From: Pseudoramibacter alactolyticus ATCC 23263
GTDB lineage: Bacteria > Bacillota > Clostridia > Eubacteriales > Eubacteriaceae
DNA: 64,000 nucleotides
Assembly (NCBI RefSeq): GCF_000185505.1
Contig: NZ_GL622359.1
Span: 2,047,367-2,111,366 of the forward strand
Reading direction: 5' to 3'
Shown piece after piece: positions 41,591-49,900 of this stretch (its first letter is position 1; every line of letters begins with the position of its first letter). Below the pieces are notes generated by a model that searched no databases, was not told the DNA's origin, and saw only the letters and a list, made by a program, of their open reading frames with translations. A program made the position numbers and the translations under genes.

Positions 41591-42601
41591 ATGGACAGGC
41601 GAACGCGCTGCGAACAATCTTTTTACAAACCATTATATCATTTTGAGGCGACGGGGCAAACGCTGCTCATCGACGAGACAACCGACGAGCTTTTGCTGCA
41701 AAAGCAGCTTCGGATCTATAACGAGGCCGTCTATGCCTATTTAAAGCGCCATCCGCATCCGAATCTGGCCCGGGTCAAAAGCTATTGGCGGGAGGATGAC
41801 GGCAGCCTGACCGTGATTGAAGCCTATGCGGCCGGCCGCAGCCTGGCCGATTGCCTGCCGGCGCTGGATCCGCAGACGAAGGCGCGGGTGCTTGCAGATG
41901 TCTGTGCCGGACTTATTTTTTTGCACAAGGCCAGCCCGGCCATTGTGCACCGGGATGTGAAACCGGCGAATATCATCGTGACGCCGGAAGGGCGGGCCGT
42001 GCTGGTGGATTACGATGCGGCCAAGCAGGTGCGCGCCGGCGAAGCGCGGGACACGGTGCTGCTGGGCACCGAGGGGGTGGCGGCGCTGGAGCAATACGGC
42101 TTTGGGGCATCGGACATGCGCACCGATGTGTTCGGCGTGGGGATGCTGATCCGCGTCCTCTTTCCCGAAAGGCGCAGCTGGCAGAAAATTGCCGCCAAGG
42201 CCACGCAGATGGACCCGAAGGACCGTTATCCGGATGTGGCGGCCCTGCAGGCGGCGATTCGGCGGCGGCGATGGCGGCGGTCGCTGCCGCGGCCGGCGGT
42301 TACGCCGATGAAGCTGGCGGCAGCCCTGCCCTATTATGCGTCGGGCATTGCCGTGGCCTGCGTGTCGACCTTTGACAACGTCCACACGGCCGGACATTTG
42401 TGGTTTAACCGCGTCGGGCTGATGGTCGCGCTGCTCGTGATGCTCGAGGCGATTTTTGCCTGGCTGCCGGTAACCCGGCGGCTGCCCTGGCGCAGCAGTG
42501 CGGTTTGGTGGCGGCGGCTTCTCGCCGTTTTGGGCTACGGCGCGGCGGCGCTGTTCATCTGCCTTGTGGGGCTGGTGCTTTTGGAAGCGATCATTTTTTA
42601 A
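41591..42601 (+). CDS. Membrane-anchored Ser/Thr protein kinase-like protein
   Basis: A 336-residue kinase with a compact catalytic domain (residues about 10-235) and two or three C-terminal TM segments. The catalytic loop IVHRDVKPANIIV is perfect. The metal-binding DFG is DYD (VLVDYDAAKQ). A candidate ATP-binding Lys lies in ELLLQKQL, but the glycine loop is not obvious. The activation segment has LLGTEGVAALEQYGF, the bacterial kinase version of GTPGYMAPEQ. There are no PASTA repeats or extracellular domain, unlike PrkC. It starts after GGGGG and is paired with the divergent HTH gene. Probably active, though the glycine loop is unclear. Confidence 0.82.
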   Translation: MDRRTRCEQSFYKPLYHFEATGQTLLIDETTDELLLQKQLRIYNEAVYAYLKRHPHPNLARVKSYWREDDGSLTVIEAYAAGRSLADCLPALDPQTKARVLADVCAGLIFLHKASPAIVHRDVKPANIIVTPEGRAVLVDYDAAKQVRAGEARDTVLLGTEGVAALEQYGFGASDMRTDVFGVGMLIRVLFPERRSWQKIAAKATQMDPKDRYPDVAALQAAIRRRRWRRSLPRPAVTPMKLAAALPYYASGIAVACVSTFDNVHTAGHLWFNRVGLMVALLVMLEAIFAWLPVTRRLPWRSSAVWWRRLLAVLGYGAAALFICLVGLVLLEAIIF

Positions 42602-42639
42602 TCTGTGCGTAGCCGGCGAACCAAAATCCGCCGATAGCC

Positions 42640-42839
42640 GAGGGATAAAAATAAGGCAAGGTAAAAAATGGACAAGATGGCTCGCCGTTAGGATCGCGGC
42701 AGCGGTGATGGCGCTCGGGGTGACGGGATGCGGCAGCGGTTTCGGCGATACTTTCGCAGCATTGACTATCCCGAGCTGGCGGTCGGCGCGTCTGGCGAGG
42801 GCGTGATCACCTTTAAAGTGGATGTGGCCGTTCACTGAG
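42640..42839 (+). pseudogene. Broken small lipoprotein gene
   Basis: A lipoprotein signal (RWLAVRIAAAVMALGVTGC) can be read at about 42670-42735, with no start codon in frame. The frame shifts near 42748, after which SIDYPELAVGASGEGVITF and VDVAVH end in TGA at 42839. The second part looks like a small beta-rich, TonB-C-like piece. Together they are the remains of a short lipoprotein gene. Confidence 0.4.
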
Positions 42840-42864
42840 GCGGCCTGGGATTGCCGAAAGACAA

Positions 42865-42890
42865 AGCAGCGGCTAAGACCGCTGTTTTTT
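42865..42890 (+). terminator. Terminator
   Basis: CAGCGG-CTAAGA-CCGCTG followed by TTTTTT, after the broken lipoprotein gene. Confidence 0.75.
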
Positions 42891-42901
42891 GTTTGCGTGC
42901 A

Positions 42902-42963
42902 GCGGCGGTCGGCCGCCGTTTTTGATTTTGTGTGCAGCGAGCACACCAAAAGCCGACCGCCGC
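42902..42963. repeat. Nested inverted repeat
   Basis: Perfect 12-base arms GCGGCGGTCGGC / GCCGACCGCCGC enclose 38 bases that themselves fold (TGTGC-AGCGA-GCACA flanked by TTTTG and CAAAA). The whole 62 bases can form one long hairpin just upstream of the promoter region of the next gene. Role unknown. Confidence 0.55.
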
Positions 42964-43060
42964 CTTATATCCTTTTAAATAAAGCCGGATATGAAAAAAT
43001 CTTAAAAAACACTTGAATATATATATAATGGAAGTAACCTATTACATTCGGGAGGAGAAA

Positions 43061-43808
43061 ATGGCAACAGTTAAGGATGTTTTGGAGAGAGCCGAAGAGT
43101 ATGCGGCATCGGGGCAGGATGAAAAGGCCAGGCGGTTTTATCAGGCGGTGATCGATCGCATGCCGGGGACCAAAGAAGCGCTTGATGCTCAAAAACGTTT
43201 GGATGTCATGGCCAAAAGCGCGGCCGTCACATTCGATTTGGAGGATCTGGACGGGGCGCCGCCTCAAACGCAGGCGCCGCGGCCGGGGGCTTCGGCCGGC
43301 GCGCAGCCGGCGGGCAAGGTCAAAACCTGCAGGGCCTGCGGTCAGGCGATTCCGAAAAGCGCCAAGGTGTGCCCCCTATTGCGGTGCCAAACAAAAGGGC
43401 AAGACCCTGTGGATTGTTCTCGGGGCGGTGGCGCTGTTTCTCGTGATCGTCGTCGCGGCGGCCGGCGGCGGTTCGGACTCGCCTTCTAAAAAAAGCAGCG
43501 CGAAGAGCGGCGCGTCAAAAAGCACGGCATCGGAGAGCAGCCAGACGCAGTCGGCATCAAAAGCGCAGGAAAAGCCCGTTGCCACACTGGATAAATACAA
43601 TCGGATCCAAAACAACATGAGCTATGCCCAGGTGAAGGCGATCATGGGCTTTGACGGCACCGAACAGGCTTCGGCCAATGCATCGGCGGTGGGGGTGACG
43701 GTCAACGACAAAATATATAATTGGGAAGGGGAATATCCCGGGGCGAGCATGTCCGTGACCTTCCAAAACGACAAAGTGGTTTCAAAGGCACAGGCCGGAT
43801 TAAAATAG
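43061..43808 (+). pseudogene. Zinc-ribbon, one-TM, DUF3862-like protein, frameshifted
   Basis: Two frames join into one protein. Frame A from the ATG at 43061 (after GGGAGGAG) gives a helical domain (KDVLERAEEYAASGQDEKARRFYQAVIDR) and the first half of a zinc ribbon (CRACGQAIPKSAKVCP). At the C5 run 43372-43376 the frame must change by one base to continue YCGAKQKGKT, a TM segment (LWIVLGAVALFLVIVVAAA), a Ser/Lys-rich linker and a DUF3862/SmpA-like domain (LDKYNRIQNNMSYAQVKAIMG...) to 43808. One extra C explains it. It may be a sequencing error, phase variation or a dead gene. No other damage is visible. Confidence 0.75.
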
Positions 43809-43826
43809 CAAAGGAAAGGTGATTTT

Positions 43827-44183
43827 ATGAAAATTTGGAAATTAGTATCGGGAATTTTATCGATTGTGTTGGTTTTATTCGTTTTGTTTCAGTCCTGCGC
43901 CGCGGGGCTGGGCAATGCGCTGGAGGCGAACGGCGAAGTCGGCGGCTCGGCCGGCGTGCTCCTGGCCATTTTGATGTTGGCCGGGGGCATTGTGTCCATC
44001 GCGACGCGGAGCAGCGTTAAAAAAGGCGGCAGCATCGCGCTGATCGTGCTCTTCGGCATCGCGGCGTTGACCGGGTTTGCGGGGGCCGGCAGCTACGGCG
44101 ATCTTTATATCTGGGCCGGCTGGTGCGCGCTTTGCGCCGTGCTGGCCATCGTCGCTCTGATCAAAAATCGCGCGGCTCAGTAA
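43827..44183 (+). CDS. Small membrane protein
   Basis: A 118-residue protein with four hydrophobic segments (about 5-25, 42-60, 68-88 and 92-112) and a short basic end. GGAAAGG precedes the start, 18 bases after the zinc-ribbon gene, with which it is probably co-transcribed; small proteins of this kind often accompany DUF3862-type lipoproteins or membrane proteins. No motif tells its function. Confidence 0.65.
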   Translation: MKIWKLVSGILSIVLVLFVLFQSCAAGLGNALEANGEVGGSAGVLLAILMLAGGIVSIATRSSVKKGGSIALIVLFGIAALTGFAGAGSYGDLYIWAGWCALCAVLAIVALIKNRAAQ

Positions 44184-44204
44184 TGCATCATTAAAAGCAA
44201 CCAC

Positions 44205-44228
44205 GTCGGGCAGACAGCCCGACTTTTT
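44205..44228 (+). terminator. Terminator
   Basis: GTCGGGC-AGACA-GCCCGAC followed by TTTTT. Confidence 0.85.
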
Positions 44229-44292
44229 GATTGCATTAAAGTTTAAGAAAGGGTGATATAATTAAAATCAAATACGCATGAGGAGGTTCATG

Positions 44293-44802
44293 ATGAATTT
44301 TTCAGATTTGGCAACAAAACGTTATTCCTGCCGGAAGCTGACCGACACACCGATTCCGGCAGAACAGGTCGAAGTGCTGCTCGCCGCGGCGACGGCCGCA
44401 CCGACGGCTAAAAACAACCAGCCCTATCGCATCTGGGTGATGCAGAGCGAAGCGGCCCGGGCCCAAATTCACGAAGTGACGAAGTGCACGTTTGGCGCCG
44501 GTCTGTTCTTTGTGGTGGGGGGCAAGCCGTCGGACGCCTGGACAAAAGAAGACGGTTTTAACTTTGCGCAGGTGGACGCGACCATTGTGGCCACCCATTT
44601 GATGCTGGCGGTGGCCGATGCCGGCCTGGGCACGACCTGGGTGGGCAATTTTGATGCGCCCAAACTCAAGGCGCTGTGCCCGGAGATGGCGGATTATGAA
44701 TTGGTGGCCATCTTTCCGGTGGGTGTCCCTGCGGCAGGCGCGGCTCCGGCCTCGCGTCACAGCGAGCGCAAAGCCCGGGAAGCGGTGGTTAAAACTTTGT
44801 AA
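44293..44802 (+). CDS. Nitroreductase-family flavoprotein
   Basis: A 169-residue FMN enzyme. RYSCRKLTDTPIP and APTAKNNQPYRIWVM near the N terminus bind FMN, and AVADAGLGTTWVGNF with FPVGVPA near the end is the usual second half. The family reduces nitro compounds, quinones or other electron-poor substrates with NAD(P)H. Three ATGs lie close together; the last (44293) has AGGAGG at the best spacing. The next gene follows after 54 bases and may be co-transcribed. Confidence 0.88.
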   Translation: MNFSDLATKRYSCRKLTDTPIPAEQVEVLLAAATAAPTAKNNQPYRIWVMQSEAARAQIHEVTKCTFGAGLFFVVGGKPSDAWTKEDGFNFAQVDATIVATHLMLAVADAGLGTTWVGNFDAPKLKALCPEMADYELVAIFPVGVPAAGAAPASRHSERKAREAVVKTL

Positions 44803-44856
44803 GCGAAGACCACCGAAAGCGGAGGCTGCCGAGGCTCAAAAGGAGGCGAAAACGCC

Positions 44857-45564
44857 ATGAAATACTATATTGCCAGTTGTGTCTTTACCGAAAAGCACCC
44901 GGCACTCAGCGACAAGATTCAGGCCTATGCAAGACGCCGGGGCATGTTGACGGTGCGCTGCTGTGTGCCGGGGTATAAAGTTCACGAATTTGAAACGCGC
45001 ATGCACCCGGCTTATCGCGGGAATTGGCAGGCGCTGCCGCACTGCGCCGATTTTGGGCCGGGGGATGCGGTTTATTCCATCTGTCACAATTGCCTGAACA
45101 TCATCGAAGAGACCAAGTCGGCAGTGGGCGTGTTTTCAATTTGGGAAGCCATTGCGGCCGATCCTGATTTTGATTTCCCGGATTTTCATGGCAGGCCGGC
45201 GGTGCTGCAGGATTGTTGGCGCTCCCGCAAACGCCCGGCCGAGCAGGAAGCCATCCGCAGCATTTTAGGCAAGATGCATGTGCGGTGGACAGAGGCGCCG
45301 AAGGCCCGGGAGCAGACGGATTTTTGCGGCAATTCCCTTTACCGGCCGCAGCCGCCCCGCAATCCGAGATTGGCACCCGCACACTATGCCCGGGATATTG
45401 CCGGAAAATTTGAGGCTCATAGCCCGGAGGAGCAGCGGGCCATCATGCAGGATTACTGCAAAGTTTTTGGAAACGCGAAGGTCGTCTGCTATTGCCACTA
45501 TTGCTTCGAGGGTCTGCAAAACGGCGGGGCCGACGGGGTTCATCTGGCTCAGTGGCTGTTTTGA
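44857..45564 (+). CDS. Cysteine-rich protein of unknown function
   Basis: A 235-residue cytoplasmic protein with eleven cysteines. They sit in ASCVF, VRCCVPGYK, PHCADF, SICHNCLNI, LQDCWR, DFCGN, DYCK and VVCYCHYCFEGL. The CCxPG piece recalls the CCG domain of heterodisulfide-reductase-like proteins, but the rest does not fit. A metal or iron-sulfur cluster is likely. AAGGAGG lies 10 bases before the start. Downstream of a nitroreductase, so it may belong to a redox pathway. I do not recognise the family with certainty. Confidence 0.6.
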   Translation: MKYYIASCVFTEKHPALSDKIQAYARRRGMLTVRCCVPGYKVHEFETRMHPAYRGNWQALPHCADFGPGDAVYSICHNCLNIIEETKSAVGVFSIWEAIAADPDFDFPDFHGRPAVLQDCWRSRKRPAEQEAIRSILGKMHVRWTEAPKAREQTDFCGNSLYRPQPPRNPRLAPAHYARDIAGKFEAHSPEEQRAIMQDYCKVFGNAKVVCYCHYCFEGLQNGGADGVHLAQWLF

Positions 45565-45576
45565 GGCTTGTCCATT

Positions 45577-45610
45577 AAAAAAGAACGTCTCGCGGGAGGC
45601 GTTCTTTTTT
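45577..45610 (+). terminator. Terminator
   Basis: AAAAAAGAACG...CGTTCTTTTTT stem with a GC-rich centre. The core AACGTCTCGCGGG also occurs in the terminator at 45845-45869. Confidence 0.88.
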
Positions 45611-45625
45611 GCGTCATAAGAAGGC

Positions 45626-45778
45626 TCAATCGCGGGTCAGCAGGTGGATAATCATCACTGCGGTGAAGGCGGCGCAGGTCAGCGCAGTGGTCGTGACGAT
45701 GGTTGCGGTCGAAATCTCCAGTTCAAGGTGAGAGCTTTCCTGTTTGGCCTGATCGTCGGCGTGGATATTCAAATGCAT
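45626..45778 (-). CDS. 50-residue single-TM membrane protein
   Basis: A short frame with a clear AAGGAG site 6 bases before its ATG (45778). The protein begins MHLNIHADDQAKQESSHLEL, then EISTATIVTTTALTCAAFTAVMIIHLL, a hydrophobic segment, and ends TRD. The N terminus is acidic and polar, the TM segment fills residues about 22-47, so it should be a small anchored protein. No family is recognised. It lies between the Cys-rich gene and rubrerythrin with terminators on both sides. Confidence 0.6.
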   Translation of the reverse strand: MHLNIHADDQAKQESSHLELEISTATIVTTTALTCAAFTAVMIIHLLTRD

Positions 45779-45844
45779 AGACGTCTCCTTTCGGTTGGAT
45801 GGTTATGCTTGGAAGCGGTATTGGGGCAAAGGGGAGGAATGATA

Positions 45845-45869
45845 AAAAACGTCTCGCGGGGAGACGTTT
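45845..45869 (-). terminator. Terminator of rubrerythrin
   Basis: Minus strand AAACGTCTCC-CCGC-GAGACGTTTTTT, just after the rubrerythrin stop. Confidence 0.85.
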
Positions 45870-45876
45870 CAATGCT

Positions 45877-46479
45877 TTAATAAGCTTCGACAAAAAGTTC
45901 GAAATAAGACCGGGGGTGCTTGCAGGCGGGACAGGTTTCCGGGGCTTCCGGCCCTTCAAAAATGTAGCCGCAGTTGCCGCACTTCCATTTGATGTCGTCG
46001 CCCTCGCGCTTAAAGACCCTGCCGGTCTTCAGGTTGTCGGCCAGTTTTTTGTAGCGGGTCTCGTGGGCGAGTTCGGCCACCGAGATGCGGATAAAGCTTT
46101 CGGCGATATCGTCGAAGCCCTCTTTTTTGGCGACGGCGGCAAAGGTCGGGTAGAGTTCGGACCATTCTTCCCTTTCGCCGGCTGCGGCATTCATCAGATT
46201 GTCATAGGTCGAGGCGGACATGGCCACCGGAAATTCAGCGTCCACCGGAACGGTGAGCGCTTCGCCGCCGGTCAGTTCGCTTTCGGCGATGTATTTGTAA
46301 AACACTTCGCCGTGTTCTTTTTCGTTGGCGGCGGTTTCCAAGAAGATGTTCTGGATCTGGACGAAGCCTTCCTTTTTCGCTTTAGACGCCCAGAAGGTAT
46401 AGCGGTTGCGCGCCTGCGATTCGCCGACATAAGCCTGCATTAAATTTTTCAGGGTTTGGGTTCCCTTGAGTCTTCCCAT
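45877..46479 (-). CDS. rbr: Rubrerythrin
   Basis: A 200-residue peroxide-reducing non-haem iron protein. The first 150 residues are the four-helix ferritin-like domain with the di-iron ligands in GESQARNRY, ETAANEKEH and AELAHETRYK. The last 40 are a rubredoxin domain with cysteines CGNCG and CPACKHP. It detoxifies hydrogen peroxide in anaerobes using electrons from NADH through rubredoxin-type partners. AGGAGG precedes the start. Single gene with its own extended -10 promoter. Confidence 0.96.
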   Translation of the reverse strand: MGRLKGTQTLKNLMQAYVGESQARNRYTFWASKAKKEGFVQIQNIFLETAANEKEHGEVFYKYIAESELTGGEALTVPVDAEFPVAMSASTYDNLMNAAAGEREEWSELYPTFAAVAKKEGFDDIAESFIRISVAELAHETRYKKLADNLKTGRVFKREGDDIKWKCGNCGYIFEGPEAPETCPACKHPRSYFELFVEAY

Positions 46480-46528
46480 GTGTGGACCTCCTTCTTTTTG
46501 TGCATCATGGTTACGGAATGATGCCTTT

Positions 46529-46537
46529 ATTATAACA
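46529..46537 (-). promoter_or_regulatory. Extended -10 promoter of rubrerythrin
   Basis: Minus strand TGT-TATAAT followed by AAAGGCAT, the same 14 bases (TATAATAAAGGCAT) as at the uppP promoter. Confidence 0.55.
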
Positions 46538-46689
46538 CGATTTGCCGGCGGCGGCGGATAAAATCTTGTTCAAAGGATTTAGAAAAGCCGATGAAACGGA
46601 ACGCGGCGTGAAACTTTCTGAAATGACAATTTGTCGCTTGCAATTTTTTTGAAAAATGTTACAATACAGCGTAAACTATCAAAAGCAGA

Positions 46690-46950
46690 GAAGGAGACGG
46701 AACTTTCATCCGCGCTTTTTAGAGAGGCTGTCCTCGCGGTGCAAGACGGCTAAAGCGCAGAAGGCTCGGATCACTCCGGAGCTGATCGCCTGAACGCATT
46801 GCGAATGGGACAGGGCGATTCGGGAAGCCGTTAATCTTTTAAATGAAGCGGGTGTTTAAGCACCAATGCGGGTGGCACCGCGGTAAGGCAATCGTCATTA
46901 TCGTCCCTTTGTGCGATCTCTTTGGATCGGCAGAGGGGCTTTTTTATTTT
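46690..46950 (+). promoter_or_regulatory. T-box leader of ileS
   Basis: The leader ends with the T-box AATGCGGGTGGCACCGCGG (46865-46883), the tRNA acceptor-binding element, followed by a terminator hairpin (about 46904-46947: GTCCCTTTGTGCGATC / GATCGGCAGAGGGGC, then TTTTTT). Upstream, AGAGAGGCTG and GGTGCAAGACGGC are stem I features, and ATC (Ile) triplets occur at the likely specifier positions (about 46770 and 46785). Uncharged tRNA-Ile would prevent termination. From 46538 to 46689 nothing else was recognised. Confidence 0.9.
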
Positions 46951-46997
46951 GACAGCGCGCAGGACGCGCGATCATTACAGTCGTTAGAGGAGGCATT

Positions 46998-49900
46998 ATG
47001 ACACGAGCATTTTCGGATTTATCCAAGGAACCGGTGAAGGCGGTGGAAACCGCGATTGCTGCGAGATGGGAATCCATGGATATTTTGAACAGAACCATCG
47101 ACGCCCACGCGGACGACGAGAATTTCGTTTTTTTTGAAGGGCCGCCGACGGCCAACGGCAAGCCGGGCATTCACCATGTGCTGGCGCGAACCCTGAAGGA
47201 TTCGGTCTGCAAATATCAGACCATGCGCGGTCACCGCGTGCTGCGCAAGGCCGGCTGGGACACTCACGGTCTGCCGGTGGAGATCGAAGTGGAAAAGCAG
47301 CTCGGCATCCACAGCAAGCCGGAAATCGAGGATTACGGCATTGCGGCTTTCAACAAAAAATGCCGGGAATCCGTTTTTACCTATGAAGCTCAGTGGCGCG
47401 AACTCACCCGCCGCATGGGTTATTTTATCGATCTCGATCATCCCTATATCACCCTCGACAACGACTATATCGAATCGGAATGGTGGATCCTCAACAAGTT
47501 TTTTGAAGAAGGCTATATTTACGAGGGGCACAAGATCCTGCCCTATTGTCCGCGCTGCGGCACGGGGCTGGCCTCCCACGAAGTGGCTCAGGGCTACCAG
47601 ATGATCAAAACCAACACGGTCACCGTGGCTTTCAAGCGCAAGGATGCTGACGAATACTTTCTCGTCTGGACGACAACTCCCTGGACACTGGCGGCAAATG
47701 TGGCCCTTTGCGTCAATCCGGAAGCGGATTATGTGCGGGTGAACAGCCGGGGCACGGTGTTTTATTGCGCGGCGGTGCTGGCCGATAAGCTCCTCGGAGA
47801 GGATTACGAGGTGTTAGCCACGATGAAGGGCCGTGACTTGGAATATCTCGAATACGAGCCGCTGATGCCCTTTGTGAAGCCGACGCGCGGCGAGGCTTAT
47901 TTTGTGACCTGCGCCGATTATGTCACCACCGACGACGGCACGGGCATCGTCCACATCGCGCCGGCCTTCGGGGAAGACGACTATCAGGTCGGCCGCCGCT
48001 ACCACCTGCCGGTGCTCCAGCCCGTGGGCCTCGACGGCAAATACACGGCGACGCCGTGGAAGGGGCATTTTGTTATGGAAGAGGGCCTGGATGTCGAGAT
48101 CATCAAATGGCTGAAGGATCAGGGGGTGCTCTTCAAAAAGGAAAAGGTCAAACACAACTACCCCCATTGCTGGCGCTGCAAAACGCCGCTGGTGTATTAT
48201 GCGAAGCCCAGCTGGTATATCGAAATCACCAAGCTCAAGGACAAGCTGATCGAAAACAACAACGGCGTGAACTGGTTCCCGCCCTTTGTCGGGGAAAAAC
48301 GCTTCGGCAACTGGCTGGAAAACCTCAACGACTGGGCCCTCTCCCGCAGCCGTTATTGGGGCACGCCGCTGCCGATCTGGCGCTGTGACGATCCGGACTG
48401 CGGCCACACCACCTCCGTGGGCAGCCGCCGGGAGCTGGCCGAACGCGCCGTCGAAACGATTGACGAGTCCATTGAGCTGCACCGCCCCTATGTGGACGAG
48501 GTGCATCTGACCTGCCCGGAATGCGGCGGGCGGATGAGCCGCGTGCCGGATGTCGTCGATGTGTGGTTTGACTCCGGCTCCATGCCCTTTGCCCAGCAGC
48601 ACTATCCCTTTGAAAACAAAGACGCCTGGGCCGATCAGTTCCCGGCGGATTTCATCTGCGAAGGCATCGACCAGACCCGCGGCTGGTTTTATTCGCTGCT
48701 CGCCATCTCGACCTTCATCACCGGGAAGTCGCCCTACCACAACGTGCTGGTCAACGATTTGGTGCTCGACGCCGAGGGCCAGAAGATGTCCAAGAGCAAG
48801 GGCAACACGGTTAATCCCTTTGCGCTTTTCGATCAATACGGCGCCGACGCCCTGCGCTGGTATCTGATGTATGTCAGTCCGGCCTGGACGCCCACCCGCT
48901 TCGACGAAGAGGGGCTGAAGGAGGTGCGCTCCAAGTTCTTCAATACCTTCAAGAATACCTACGCGTTTTTCGCGCTATACGCCAACACCGACGGCATCGA
49001 CGCCGACGCCCTGGCCGGCGACGCCTTTGCGGTGCCGGTGGCCGACCGCCCGGTGATTGACCGCTGGATTCTCAGCAAATACCATCGTCTGGTGCGGGAT
49101 GTGACGGCCGCGATGGATGCCTACAACCACAATACCGTGGTGCACCTGATTCAGAACTTCGTGAACGAGGATCTCTCCAATTGGTACATTCGCCGCAACC
49201 GCCGCCGCTTCTGGGCGTCGGCAATGAACGCGGACAAGAAAGCCGTCTACCGCACGACGTTTGAGGTGCTCGAAGGGCTGTGCCGGCTCTGCGCGCCCTT
49301 TGCGCCCTTTATCACCGAAGAGATGTACCGGGATCTCACCGGAGCGGAATCAGTGCACCTCGCGGCCTATCCCGTGGCGGATGACGCCCTCATCGACGCC
49401 GATGTGGAAGCGCCGATGGATCTGGTGCGGGATTTGGTCTCCCTCGGCCGCTCGGCCCGGGAAGACGGCGGCATCAAAGTGCGCCAGCCTTTGTCCAAGG
49501 TCATTGTCGACGGCAAATACCAGGCGGTTCTCGGCGATCTGACGGATCTGCTCAAGGAAGAGCTGAACATCAAGACAGTCGACTTCGAGGATGATCTCGG
49601 CAAATTCATCACCTACACCGTCAAGCCCAACTTTAAGGTGGCCGGCCCCATCCTCGGGCCCAAGGTCAAGCTTCTCGGCAAGGTCATGGCCGCGGCGGAC
49701 GCGGCGGCGCTGGTGGCGGCGACGGCAGCCGGCGAAGCCTACGCGGTGCGCGTCGGCGACGACACGATTGACGTCACGCCGGAAATGGTGGATGTGCGCA
49801 TCGCGGCCAAGGACGGCTTCGATGTGCAGACCGACGGCGGGCACTTCGTGATTCTCGACATGGCGCTTACGCCGGCGCTCATCGCCGAGGGCATCGCCCG

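Noticed and set aside
42902..42963. CRISPR repeat or insertion-sequence end
   Set aside because: Only one copy is present, with no spacers, transposase or target duplication.
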